Shown here one piece after another: positions 1 through 8,676 of a DNA stretch of 64,000 bases (positions are counted from its first letter, which is position 1; every line of letters begins with the position of its first letter). The notes under the pieces are model-generated. The model made no database searches, was not told where the DNA came from, and saw nothing but the letters and a program-made list of their open reading frames with translations. Origin of the DNA: an uncultured Clostridia bacterium (GTDB lineage Bacteria > Bacillota > Clostridia > TANB77 > CAG-508); the NCBI GenBank assembly GCA_949388605.1, contig CASKJV010000002.1:1-64000 (forward strand), given 5' to 3'. The position numbers and the translations under genes were made by a program.

Positions 1-372
1 TACGCTTACATTTTTGCATTTTTATATTGTATTATTTGCAAACATATTTGATAAATTATATTCTAATAATCTCTTATTTATAGATTATTAACAAATTATA
101 TTATGAATGAAAGTTCCGCCTTGAAAGTAATTCGAATTAGAAATTCTTAAATATAATTTTGAGAGGGAATCTCAATTTTATCATTGAGGGCGCTGTCAAA
201 ATTTATATTAGAATTTCTATGAGAATTAGCTTGAACTAGGAACTGAATATGAATAATATAATTTTGTTAATAATTATGATATTAAGTAAAATTTAATTAA
301 AGCAATATAACAATGAAATTTTTATATACATGCCAATAATTTTGAAAATAAATCTAACCTACAAATTACAAT
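1..372. other. Intergenic region downstream of dnaE with nested palindrome
   Basis: No gene with a ribosome binding site is visible. The region holds a nested inverted repeat. AGAAATTCT (139-147) pairs with AGAATTTCT (210-218) and the pairing extends inward through AT-rich arms. Inside lies a perfect small hairpin, CTCAAT / ATTGAG (171-188). It could be the dnaE terminator, since dnaE ends at 373 reading leftwards, or an unrecognised structured RNA. No U-tract directly follows the inner stem, so a simple intrinsic terminator is not obvious. Confidence 0.4.
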
Positions 373-3300
373 TTATTTAATTTCTATATTTTCTTCTCCC
401 ACAAGTTCTTTAAAAACATGATATATTTTATCATTTAGAAACAAACCTCTGCACTGTGTTATTTGTTCACCATTTACAATTTCCAATTTTACAGTTGCTC
501 TATCTCCAGTAAAGAACTTTATAGCACCTTTTAATTTTATTCGTTGTTCTTCTGTCAAATTAGTTATATTTATAGATAAAGTCTTAATTCCTGTAAATTG
601 TATATTTTTCTTTTCTTCAAATCTTTCATTTTCAGAAAATTCTCTTATATTTGAAGCAACAATTTTTACTGGTTCATCTTCTCTTATACTTAATCTTCCA
701 TCAACAAAAATAATATTATCTTCAATAATAATATTACTCATTTTCTGATAAACTCCATCAAAAATAATAAGTTCAGTACTACCATAAAAATCTTCTAATG
801 TAACAAAAGCCATTGTTGTATTTCTCTTAGTAAATTTTTTCTTAACTTTCGAAATAATTCCAACAAATTTAATATTTTGTCCATCCTTATATGTTCTAGA
901 TTCACCAAATTCTTGAACTTCCTCATTTATTTTCATCATATTTATAGTAGAAATATTAGATTGTTTTTCTATTTGATTTCTATACTTATCTAATGGATGC
1001 CCAGAAATATATACTCCAAGCATTTCTTTTTCTAAACTTAATAGTTCTCTTGTTTCCATTTCTTCTTTTTCAACAAAAGAATATTTCTTCTTTTCAAGAT
1101 CTTCTTGATTATCTTCCATTAAATCAAACATTGAAACTTGATTTTCTATTTTGTTTCTGCTTTCATTGTTTATTGTATCTATAATAGTTTCAAAAGAAGC
1201 TAAAAGAGTCGCTCTTGTTTTTCCAAAGTCGTCAAATGCACCAGCTTTAATTAAACTTTCTATACACTTTTTGTTAACAGATTCATCTTTTATTCTTTCG
1301 CAAAATGATGTAAAACTTTCATATTGTCCATTTTTCTCTCTTTCTCTTACAATACTGTCTACAACTCCAATCCCAACATTTTTTATAGTTCCAAGTCCAA
1401 AACGTATTTTGTTATCAACAACAGTAAATCTTGTTTCACTTTCGTTTATATTAGGATTTAGAATTTCTATTCCCATATCTTTACAATCTTGTATATATAT
1501 TGGAATTTTATCTAAATTTCCTAAAAAACTATTTAAAGTAGCTGCCATTAATTCTTCTTTATAATATGCTTTTAAATACGCTGTTCTGTAAGAAATAACA
1601 GCATATGCTGCTGCATGAGATTTATTAAAAGCATATTTTGCAAATTCAGACATCTCATCAAAAATTTTATTTGCAGATTTTTCATCAATTCCATTTCTTA
1701 CACAACCTGGGACAATAATATTTCCATCTTCGTCAGTTTGACCATTTATAAATACTTCTCTTTCTTTTGCCATTACATCTAGTTTTTTCTTACCCATAGC
1801 ACGTCTAACTAAATCTGCTCTACCTAAAGAATATCCTGCTAAGTCCCTAACTATTTGCATAACTTGTTCCTGATAAACCATGCATCCATAAGTTACATTT
1901 AATATTGGCTCTAATGCTGGATGAGTATATTCATTATGTCCAGGATTTAATTTTCCTTTTATATATCTTGGAATTTGATCCATTGGACCAGGTCTATATA
2001 ATGAAACACCAGCCACAATATCTTCAAAACAGTCTGGTTTTAATTCTTTCATAAAGTTTGTAATTCCAGCACTTTCAAATTGGAATATTCCAAAAGATTT
2101 ACCTTCTTGCCATAATTTATAAACTATTGGATCATCCATTTTTTCGTCAAAAATAACATCTATTCCTCTGTTCTTTTTTATTAGTTCTAAACTATTGGCT
2201 ATTACACTTAGAGTTCTTAATCCTAGGAAATCCATTTTTAACAATCCTAATTCTTCTAATAAAACCATAGTATATTGAGCTACTACGTTACCATCATTTG
2301 TACATAATGGTACATATGTATCTACTGGATCTTTTGTAATAACAACTCCGGCATGCATGTGTTGATGCATTTCTAGGCATTCCTTCTAACCCTTTTGCTA
2401 TATCTATTATTTGTCTTGTTGTTTCATCATTTTCATATTGTTCTTTTAATTCTCTATTTTGTTCTAGAGCTTTGTCAAGTGTCATATGAATTTCAAATGG
2501 TATCATTTTAGCAATTTTATCAACGTCTCCATATGGCACATCTAATACTCTTCCAACGTCTCTTATAACACTTTTCGCAGACATTGTACCAAATGTAATT
2601 ATTTGAGAAACATGATCTCTTCCATATTTTCTTGCAACATAATCAATAACTTCTTGTCTTCTTTCATCTGAAAAATCTACATCAAAATCTGGCATACTAA
2701 TTCTGTCTGGATTCAAAAATCTTTCAAAAAGTAAATTATATTTTAATGGATCTATATCAGTTATACCTATTGCATATGCAACTATTGAACCAGCTCCAGA
2801 ACCACGTCCTGGCCCTACTGGTATTCCAATAGATTTTGCATAATTTATATAATCCCAAACAATAAGATAATAATCTATATACCCCATTTTTGAAATTATA
2901 CCAAGTTCATATTCTGCTCTTGCTTTTATTTCGTCACCATAATCTTTTCCATATCTTTTTTCAATTCCATCCCAAGTTAATTTATAAAAATATTCCTCAT
3001 GAGTTTTGTATTCTGGTGGAACATCATAATTTGGAAGCTTTGTGACTCCAAATTCGAATTCAAAATTACATTTATCTGCAATTTTTACTGTATTTTCGAT
3101 TGCCTCTGGAACTGCAGAAAAGTAATCTGCCATTTCTTCTGGAGATTTTATATAAAATTCGTCAGTTGAAAATCTCATTCTATCTTCATCAGTCATTTTC
3201 TTTGCAGTCTGTATACATAGTAAAATTTCATGATTATAACTATCTTCTTTTTTTAAATAATGTGCATCATTTGTTCCTACTAATGGAATATTTAATTCTC

Positions 3301-3880
3301 TTGATAAAACTATTAATTTTTGATTAACCATTACTTGTTCTGGAAGTCCATTATTTTGAATTTCTAAATAGTAATCCTCTCCAAAAATATCTTTATGCCA
3401 TAATGCTATTCTTTTGGCTTCTTCCATATCATCTTTTAAAATTGCTTTGTTTACTTCTCCTGCTAAACACGCACTTAAACAAATTAAACCTTCACTATAT
3501 TGTTCTAATATGTCATGGTCAATACGAGGTTTATAATAATATCCGTCTGTAAATGATAATGATACTAACTTTATAAGATTTTGATATCCAATTTTATTTT
3601 TTGCAAGCAAAATAAGATGTGAATAATTTTCATCAATTCCAGATTCTTTTTCAAATCTAGTTCTTGGTGCTACATAAACTTCACATCCTATAATTGGTTT
3701 TATTCCTTCTTTTATACACTCTTTATAAAAATTAACAGCTCCATACATTACGCCATGATCTGTAATTGCTATTGCTTTCATTCCAAGTTCTTTTGCTCTC
3801 TTTGGTAAGTCTTTTACTCTACACATTCCATCTAATAAACTGTATTCACTATGGACATGTAAATGAACAAAATCTGGCAT
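373..3880 (-). CDS. dnaE: DNA polymerase III alpha subunit, split by a one-base frameshift
   Basis: Replicative DNA polymerase. The reading frame 3880-2294 carries the PHP domain (FVHLHVHSEYS near the N-terminus), the GRGSGAGS segment and the catalytic PDFDVDF motif. The frame 2370-373 carries the rest of the palm/fingers, the helix-hairpin-helix region, a clamp-binding peptide (QVSMFDL) and an OB fold. Joined, the two give about 1,170 residues, normal for DnaE. The break is in the conserved STHA-GVV segment: the first frame runs ...STHACR and stops, and the second resumes at GVVITKDP. One extra base around 2348-2355 explains it. Start at 3880 has a good AGGAGG. The rqcP-like gene lies 10 nt upstream. 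dnaE is essential, so a sequencing or assembly error is more likely than a true pseudogene. Confidence 0.93.
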
Positions 3881-3890
3881 AAGTTGCCTC

Positions 3891-4127
3891 CTATATTATT
3901 TTTATTATTTCTCCCATATCTTTTCCTTGTACTTTTGGGATTTGCAATATTTCAAATCTAGATATTTTATCTCCAAATTTGATTTCTACTATATCTCCTA
4001 TTTTTACTTCATAACTAGGTTTTACAATTTTTCCATTAACTGCAATTCTTCCATTGTCAGCTGCTTCGTTTGCAACTGTTCTTCTTTTTATTACTCTACT
4101 AACTTTTAAAAATTTGTCTAATCTCAT
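3891..4127 (-). CDS. rqcP: S4 domain RNA-binding protein, RqcP/YabO type
   Basis: A 78-residue protein made almost entirely of an S4 domain (MRLDKFLKVSRVIKRR..., then the NGRIAVNGKIVKPSYEVKIGD core split by a turn). Length and composition match the RqcP/YabO family, which works with RqcH in ribosome-associated quality control by assisting C-terminal alanine tailing on stalled 60S-like subunits. That function is family knowledge, not visible here. It lies 10 nt upstream of dnaE on the same strand, so the two are probably co-transcribed. Hsp15-like heat shock proteins share the fold but are usually longer. Confidence 0.85.
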   Translation of the reverse strand: MRLDKFLKVSRVIKRRTVANEAADNGRIAVNGKIVKPSYEVKIGDIVEIKFGDKISRFEILQIPKVQGKDMGEIIKII

Positions 4128-4142
4128 TTCATGTCCTTTCTC

Positions 4143-4284
4143 TTCGCATAACTTATCTGTGCGTTGCTTTGCTCCTACGGCTTAGAAAAACGGAACTAAG
4201 ATTTTCTAGCTCGTTTCTCTTCGCATAAAATCTAACTTTCGCATAACTTATCCGTACGTTGCTTCGCTCCTACGGCTTAGAAAA
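4143..4284. repeat. Two copies of a ~46-bp direct repeat
   Basis: The segments 4143-4189 and 4238-4284 are near-identical direct repeats (shared words GCATAACTTATC, CTCCTACGGCTTAGAAAA; three or four mismatches). A shorter shared piece, TTTCTCTTCGCATAA, occurs at 4137-4151 and 4214-4228. The repeats are clearly richer in G+C than the flanks. The second copy runs through the stop codon of the metallophosphoesterase gene, so its last codons are repeat-derived. No inverted ends or transposase are present, so this looks like a REP-like or locally duplicated intergenic element. Confidence 0.75.
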
Positions 4285-5179
4285 CAAAGTAGTTTTTATA
4301 TTTTTCTGCTAAACTGATCCATATATCATCATCAAATAATTTGAAATATTTGAATATTCCTTTTGCATCGTCTTTATACCATTTTCCATTTCTTTCAAGC
4401 ATTAATTTTTTTGCATCTTGAAAAAATTCATACCTTTTTAACCCATTTCCATTTATTCCATTATAGGTAAGATTCATTAAAACATTATCTTCTTCAAGTA
4501 TTCCACTTTCTATTATCTTCTTTTTGATAATTTCTATGTCATATTTTACTAATCTTAAATCTATATTGTCTACTTTACCATTGTTTATGTCTAAAATAAC
4601 ATATTCTGCTTGACTAACATAATATGGGCAAACTCCTAAACACCCTGCATTTATAACTAGTTTATTATTGATTGTTTCATACCACATTTTATCATGTGTA
4701 TGTCCAAATATTAAAACATCTTCTTCCAAATTTTCAGTGTAATAATTTAAAAGTTGTCTATCTTCTTGATGTATTTGCTCTTCAACTGATTTTGGAGAGC
4801 CATGAGTTATAAGTAATTTTACTCCTTCATATTCTAATTTCATACAATGTGGTAATTTTTTTATATATTCTATATTTTCTTTACTAAGTTCATTATACAT
4901 GAACTTAATTGTTCTAAATTGAATATTTTTCCAATCATATTTCTCTTTATCATATTCTATTAAATATTGTTCTTTATTACCTTTTAAAACTTTATTTGTT
5001 AATCCTTTTATTATTGCTAATGTTTCATTACCAAAAGGCAAATCTGCTACTAAGTCTCCTAAAATTAAAAATTCATCAACATTGTTTTTTTCTGCATCTT
5101 TTATTACTTCTTTTAATGCAACACTGTTTCCATGTATATCTGTAAGAATAGCTATTTTTATTTTTATCACTCCTATCAT
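4277..5179 (-). CDS. Metallophosphoesterase, calcineurin-like (YfcE/MPP superfamily)
   Basis: A 300-residue protein. The N-terminal two thirds hold the metal-binding signatures of the family in order: DIHGN (near residue 14), GDLVAD, GNKE, THGSP and GHTHD. Such enzymes hydrolyse phosphomono- or diesters with two metal ions; the substrate cannot be told from sequence. The C-terminal ~100 residues are not recognised. The annotated ATG lacks an upstream ribosome site, whereas a GGAG lies just inside the frame, so initiation may be a few codons later. truA ends 21 nt upstream. The 3' end overlaps a 46-bp repeat. Confidence 0.85.
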   Translation of the reverse strand: MIGVIKIKIAILTDIHGNSVALKEVIKDAEKNNVDEFLILGDLVADLPFGNETLAIIKGLTNKVLKGNKEQYLIEYDKEKYDWKNIQFRTIKFMYNELSKENIEYIKKLPHCMKLEYEGVKLLITHGSPKSVEEQIHQEDRQLLNYYTENLEEDVLIFGHTHDKMWYETINNKLVINAGCLGVCPYYVSQAEYVILDINNGKVDNIDLRLVKYDIEIIKKKIIESGILEEDNVLMNLTYNGINGNGLKRYEFFQDAKKLMLERNGKWYKDDAKGIFKYFKLFDDDIWISLAEKYKNYFVF

Positions 5180-5200
5180 TATTACAATATTATTTATATT

Positions 5201-5936
5201 TTAATAATTAACCTCTACAAGACATAATCCTCTAGCTGGCAATGTTTTTCCTGCTCTTATTCTTTCTTTACTTTCTATAATATCCTTAATTTCTATTGGT
5301 TTAATTTTTCCAGTTCCCACATCTAATAGCGTTCCTGATATTATTCTAACCATATTATATAAGAAACCACTTCCTGTAAGTTCTATATAAATTCTATCTT
5401 CATTTTTTATTACTTCTGCTTTATATATTGTTCTTACACTACTTTTACTACTTGTACCACTAGCTTTAAATGCTTTAAAATCATGTTCTCCTTCAAAATA
5501 TTTAGTTGCTTCTTGCATTTTCTGAACATCTAATTCAAATGGGAAATGGTATTCCATATCTCTATAAATAGCTGTACCATATTTAGAATTATTTATTGTA
5601 TATCTATATTTTTTAGATTTTACTGAATATCTACTATGAAATCTTTCTTCTACTTCTTCAGCACTTTTTATTACAATACTTTTTTTCACTTTTGAATTTA
5701 TTGCTATTGGAATTTTTTCAATTGGTATATTACTATTAGTTTTAAAATTAGCTGTTTGACCTAAACTATGAACACCACTATCTGTTCTTCCGAGATGCAA
5801 TTAAATCTATTTCTTCTCCAGTTATTTCTCCAATTGCTTTTTCTATTTCTCCTTGAATATTTAATTTGTTTGGCTGTTTTTGCCAGCCATTAAATTCTTT
5901 GCCATCATATTCTATAGTTAATTTAATATTTCGCAT
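5201..5936 (-). CDS. truA: tRNA pseudouridine(38-40) synthase TruA, frameshifted; 5' end supplied by the prophage
   Basis: TruA isomerises U38-U40 in the tRNA anticodon arm. The main frame (5800-5201) contains the catalytic RTDSGVHSLGQ block and the C-terminal SGFLYNMVRIISG block. The true start is ATG at 5936 (MRNIKLTIEYDGKEFNGWQK...) with GGAG upstream, but this frame stops after ...DLIAS because of one extra base near 5792. Removing it restores LIASGRTDSG, the family consensus. The first ~10 codons lie in attL and are phage-derived; the displaced host start survives at 47275. The gene is probably functional if the extra base is a sequencing error. Confidence 0.9.
5872..5936. other. attL, left prophage attachment site inside truA
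   Basis: This 65-bp segment aligns with 47210-47275 at the other end of the prophage with about ten substitutions and one indel. The longest identical block is CCATCATATTCTAT (5902-5915 and 47241-47254), the best candidate for the crossover core. TGTTTTTGCCA is a second identical block. The divergence outside the core is expected if the phage carries its own version of the truA 5' end and restores the gene on integration. Confidence 0.85.
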
Positions 5937-5970
5937 TACTACTCTCCGTTCACTTTTACGATTTTTTATT

Positions 5971-6135
5971 TTATATTTTCTTTTTTATTTTAAATATTGG
6001 TACAGCCTTTGTACAGCCTTGTGTGTTTGTTTTATTATTCCAATTAAATTCATCTTGAATACCACGTCTATATATTTTGTTTGAATATCTTTTGAATATA
6101 TGTAACAATACTTTATCCAATATATTAAATTCCAT
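5971..6135 (-). CDS. Small phage protein at the left prophage end (54 aa)
   Basis: Starts at ATG 6135 with a near-perfect AAGGAGG six bases upstream, giving MEFNILDKVLLHIFKRYSNK and continuing with a tryptophan-containing, basic C-terminus ending in KIKKKI. I do not recognise a domain. It reads towards truA and ends 34 nt before it, so after integration it may drive truA transcription from a phage promoter. A longer upstream extension in the same frame lacks a ribosome site and was not used. The gene spans the putative integrase arm sites. Confidence 0.5.
   Translation of the reverse strand: MEFNILDKVLLHIFKRYSNKIYRRGIQDEFNWNNKTNTQGCTKAVPIFKIKKKI
6000..6018. promoter_or_regulatory. Left arm-type integrase sites (two GTACAGCC repeats)
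   Basis: GTACAGCC occurs at 6000-6007 and 6011-6018. The same octamer occurs twice at the other prophage end (47065-47072 and 47077-47084), in the same orientation and with similar spacing (11 and 12 bp). Paired short direct repeats flanking the core at both ends are the usual arrangement of arm-type sites for tyrosine integrases. They lie about 90 bp from the left core. Confidence 0.7.
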
Positions 6136-6288
6136 TTTGAACCTCCTTATGAATTTAGATTGGAGATATCTCTTTATAATATTATAACATATTATGTAGT
6201 TTAAAATAACTATACTGCGTGTTAGGTATTGACATAGATATTCCTTATCATAAGTGGCTTTCAAAGTTCGACATTTTTCTACATTTTT

Positions 6289-6450
6289 CTATTTTAAATC
6301 ATTTATCAAACTATCCATATAATTAGATGCGTCTTTTCCTGCTTTTATTTCTTCTTTTGTTTTTTTTATATAATTTATGGCCTCTTGATATTTTTCATTT
6401 TCTATTAACTTATTTATATTATCTAATGAATCAATAATATTTTTGTCCAT
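6289..6450 (-). CDS. Small hypothetical phage protein (53 aa)
   Basis: ATG at 6450 is preceded by AGAGGTG at good spacing. The 53-residue product (starts MDKNIIDSLDNINKLIENEK) is charged and predicted helical, with a tetratricopeptide-like spacing (YQEAINYIKKTKEEI) but too short for a repeat domain. No function is recognised. It sits on the minus strand between the left end of the prophage and the divergent HTH regulator gene. Confidence 0.55.
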   Translation of the reverse strand: MDKNIIDSLDNINKLIENEKYQEAINYIKKTKEEIKAGKDASNYMDSLINDLK

Positions 6451-6498
6451 ATAATAACACCTCTTTTGTTTTTATTTATGGTGCTATTATATCATTTT

Positions 6499-6522
6499 AT
6501 ACCTATTTTGTAAATTAGGTAT
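6499..6522. promoter_or_regulatory. Operator-like inverted repeat upstream of the HTH-MutS pair
   Basis: ATACCTA (6499-6505) and TAGGTAT (6516-6522) form a perfect 7-bp inverted repeat with a 10-bp spacer. It lies in the divergent space between the 53-aa ORF (minus) and the HTH regulator (plus), about 80 bp before the HTH start. Spacing and symmetry suit a dimeric HTH regulator, so autoregulation by the adjacent gene is plausible but unproven. Confidence 0.45.
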
Positions 6523-6604
6523 CATATATTAAACTGAAATGTATGGTAGTTAAAATAAATTATACTTTGTTTTACAATATCTATAACGAAGGTGAGGTGA
6601 GAAA

Positions 6605-6835
6605 ATGATATATGTACGAATAAATGAAATTTTAAAAGAGAAAAAGAAAACGAAGTATTGGTTTATTAAAAATATGGAAGGAGGCTACCAATCATTATCT
6701 CATTTAATGGATAATATTACTACTGGAATAAAATTTGAAACTCTAGAAAAGATGTGTATAGTTTTAGATTGTGAACCTGGAGATATTATTGTTAGAAAAA
6801 AATCCATTAGAAAGAAGGTTAATAAAAATGAGTAA
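6605..6835 (+). CDS. Small XRE/Cro-type HTH regulator
   Basis: A 76-residue protein that is essentially one Cro/CI-type helix-turn-helix: IRINEILKEK-like helix 1, the turn region around SLSHLMDNI, and the closing helices ending CIVLDCEPGDIIV, which is typical of the short HTH_26 family. The start follows AAGGTGAGGTG. It overlaps the MutS-domain gene by 8 bp on the same strand, so the two form a two-gene unit. It is divergent from the small minus-strand ORF and separated by an operator-like palindrome, which suggests it controls that region. Confidence 0.8.
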   Translation: MIYVRINEILKEKKKTKYWFIKNMEGGYQSLSHLMDNITTGIKFETLEKMCIVLDCEPGDIIVRKKSIRKKVNKNE

Positions 6836-7211
6836 ACTCTTGAATCAATATAATGAACTAAAGAAAAAAGATCCTAAAAAGATTTATATATTCAAAGTAG
6901 GAATTTTTTATAATATATTAAATGAAGATGCAAGATTAGTTTCAAAAGAAATCGGCCTAAAACTAACCGACTTAAGTCCTGAAATAATTAAATGTGGTTT
7001 TCCTGTCGCTACACTTGAAAAATACATAAATTTATTAACAGAACATAATATAAAATTTGAAGTTATATCTAATCAAACACCTTCTTATCAAAATACTTCT
7101 TATGAGCAAATTATAAACAAAATACAAAATATTGATTTAGAAAATACAACTTGCAAAGAAGCATTTGATATATTATATAATATACAACAAAATTTGAAAA
7201 ATATACAATAA
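6828..7211 (+). CDS. Stand-alone MutS domain I-like protein, candidate DGR accessory
   Basis: Starting at ATG 6828 (AAGG upstream) the product has 127 residues. Residues ~15-75 resemble the N-terminal mismatch-recognition domain of MutS: YIFKVGIFYNILNEDA corresponds to the F-x-x-G-x-F-Y motif, followed by GLKLTDLS and CGFPVATLEKYINLL, matching the MutS segment that continues to the A-x-E-K-Y-L helix. No clamp, lever or ATPase domain follows, so it cannot be a complete MutS. Small MutS-like ORFs have, as I recall, been reported beside diversity-generating retroelements; the reverse transcriptase here lies 2.2 kb away. A role in that system is inference. Confidence 0.72.
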   Translation: MSKLLNQYNELKKKDPKKIYIFKVGIFYNILNEDARLVSKEIGLKLTDLSPEIIKCGFPVATLEKYINLLTEHNIKFEVISNQTPSYQNTSYEQIINKIQNIDLENTTCKEAFDILYNIQQNLKNIQ

Positions 7212-7230
7212 GGGAGAGTAAATCTCCCTT
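7210..7230. terminator. Bidirectional terminator between MutS-I gene and endolysin
   Basis: AAGGGAGA (7210-7217) pairs perfectly with TCTCCCTT (7223-7230), loop 5 nt, and T-rich sequence follows on the plus strand. It separates convergent genes: the MutS-I gene ends at 7211 and the endolysin gene ends at 7237. Confidence 0.8.
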
Positions 7231-7236
7231 ATATAT

Positions 7237-8241
7237 TTATTTTAATTTTTTATTAACAATTGCTTGTATAGCATTATAGTCATATCCTGCTGCTTTCAAT
7301 TTGTTTACTCTGTCTTGTCCATTTCCCCATTTTCCTTGTATAACTTCATTCGCAATTGTTTCATTTGATTTTTTATCTGAAACAGGTTTTGATCCAAGTT
7401 TTTGATTAACAATTGCTTGAATTGTATTGTAATCATATCCTGCTGCACTTAACTTATTTTTACGATCTTCTCCATTCCCCCAAGCACCATTTATTACTTC
7501 TTGTGCAATAGTTTCATTAGACTTTTTGCTTGGCTTTGATGCTGAAGCTGATCCATTTAATTTTTGATTAACAATATTTTGAATAGCATTTCCGTCATAA
7601 CCTGCTTGTGCTAATCTATTAAATCGGTCAGATCCATTTCCCCACTTTCCTGCAATAACTTCATTTGCAATTTCTTCATTTGATTTTTTGTTTGTATTTG
7701 GATTTGAAACTGATGCATTTCCACCATCTAATTGAGCATTTACTGTATCTGCTAATTCTTGGAATCTACTTTGTAGATATTTACCTGGGCAGGATGTATT
7801 TGCAAACATATTATGCCTTGTTAGACTTCCATTAGGCGTTCCATCATAAACTAACCTAAAATTATATCTTCTACATACATCAACTGCTAATTTAACTAAA
7901 GTATTCCAAGCAGCATCTGAAATTTTCCATTCTCCACCAATTTCGCAATTAGAAACTTCAACTGTAATTGCTTGATTATCATTTGATCTTGAACTTGATG
8001 TATATGCTCTATCTTCTTCATAAACATTACATACTAAATCTCCATCATTTCCTATACAATAGTTTGCTGATGCAATCCTATTAGGTTTTTGAAAAATATT
8101 AACTGCACATTGTTTTCCTGTTAAAATTCCTGCCATAATATGAGGAGTAAATTTACAAATTTTATGGCCATTTCTTCCTTTTTGATAATTATTAGAATGA
8201 GCAATATAAGCACCCTGTGCTAAACTTGACATTGTTCCCAT
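7237..8241 (-). CDS. Phage endolysin: N-acetylmuramoyl-L-alanine amidase with three CW_7 repeats
   Basis: Residues ~1-165 are an Amidase_2/PGRP-type domain: HIMAG holds the first zinc histidine, LTRHNMF the second, and NTSCPGKYL the cysteine ligand. It cuts the bond between MurNAc and L-alanine in peptidoglycan. The C-terminal half has three ~45-residue CW_7 (Cpl-7 type) wall-binding repeats, each with KSNE-TIA-EVI-G-WGNG...R...AGYD...IQ-IVN-KL, joined by short Ser/Lys-rich linkers. It is the last gene of the leftward late operon. Its ATG overlaps the stop of a 24-codon upstream ORF (TAATG). Confidence 0.92.
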   Translation of the reverse strand: MGTMSSLAQGAYIAHSNNYQKGRNGHKICKFTPHIMAGILTGKQCAVNIFQKPNRIASANYCIGNDGDLVCNVYEEDRAYTSSSRSNDNQAITVEVSNCEIGGEWKISDAAWNTLVKLAVDVCRRYNFRLVYDGTPNGSLTRHNMFANTSCPGKYLQSRFQELADTVNAQLDGGNASVSNPNTNKKSNEEIANEVIAGKWGNGSDRFNRLAQAGYDGNAIQNIVNQKLNGSASASKPSKKSNETIAQEVINGAWGNGEDRKNKLSAAGYDYNTIQAIVNQKLGSKPVSDKKSNETIANEVIQGKWGNGQDRVNKLKAAGYDYNAIQAIVNKKLK

Positions 8242-8315
8242 TATTCTTCACCTTCTTCCTTTCCATTTGTTAATTCTTGTTTCATTTCTTCAGTCAATTC
8301 GATTTCTTCTTCCAT
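8241..8315 (-). CDS. 24-aa acidic ORF translationally coupled to the endolysin
   Basis: ATG 8315 has a strong GAAAGGAG upstream and the ORF ends in TAATG, overlapping the endolysin start. The endolysin ATG has GGAAGGAAG within this ORF. The product is extremely acidic (starts MEEEIELTEEMKQEL). It may serve mainly to couple or meter endolysin translation rather than make a functional protein. Confidence 0.5.
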   Translation of the reverse strand: MEEEIELTEEMKQELTNGKEEGEE

Positions 8316-8344
8316 AAAAAATCGCTCCTTTCTTTTATAAAATG

Positions 8345-8379
8345 AAAACAGGAAGATTTCTAATTTTTCTTCCTGTTTT
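8345..8379. terminator. Hairpin between holin and endolysin genes
   Basis: AAAACAGGAAG (8345-8355) pairs perfectly with CTTCCTGTTTT (8369-8379). The arm ends in a U-run in both orientations. It may partly terminate leftward transcription before the endolysin unit. Confidence 0.7.
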
Positions 8380-8415
8380 ATATAAATACCAGAAATTTAT
8401 CCTGGTATTAAAAAA

Positions 8416-8446
8416 AACGGCTTGCGAGGTTGCGTTTTAAGCCGTT
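8416..8446 (-). terminator. Intrinsic terminator after the holin gene
   Basis: On the minus strand AACGGCTT (8446-8439) pairs with AAGCCGTT (8423-8416), followed by a run of T. It begins two bases after the holin stop codon, a textbook position for a terminator. Confidence 0.8.
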
Positions 8447-8448
8447 CT

Positions 8449-8664
8449 TTATTCTTGGTTGGTATCATTTGTTGTCTCGTTTTCCGTAGTTTTTTCATCA
8501 TTTTTTCTTGTAAAGAAATAAGTCATTATTGATCCATAACTCGTACAATACAATGCTATTATTTCTGTAGGTGGATTTAAGTTAGGAATAAATAATAATG
8601 CTACTAATCCTAATGTCATTACTACGGTTACAAATGATTTTACATCATCCCACGCTTTTTTCAT
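8449..8664 (-). CDS. Putative phage holin
   Basis: A 71-residue membrane protein. Residues ~8-28 (FVTVVMTLGLVALLFIPNL) and ~35-51 form two hydrophobic segments, followed by a charged hydrophilic tail (RKNDEKTTENETTNDTNQE). Size, two-segment topology, charged C-terminus and position between XhlA and the endolysin fit a holin that permeabilises the membrane so the endolysin can reach the wall. No specific holin family is certain from sequence alone. Confidence 0.72.
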   Translation of the reverse strand: MKKAWDDVKSFVTVVMTLGLVALLFIPNLNPPTEIIALYCTSYGSIMTYFFTRKNDEKTTENETTNDTNQE

Positions 8665-8676
8665 ATTGACTCCTTT

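Noticed and set aside
6136-6264. Upstream extension of the 54-aa ORF at the left prophage end
   Set aside because: No ribosome site at the longer start, while ATG 6135 has a near-perfect one.
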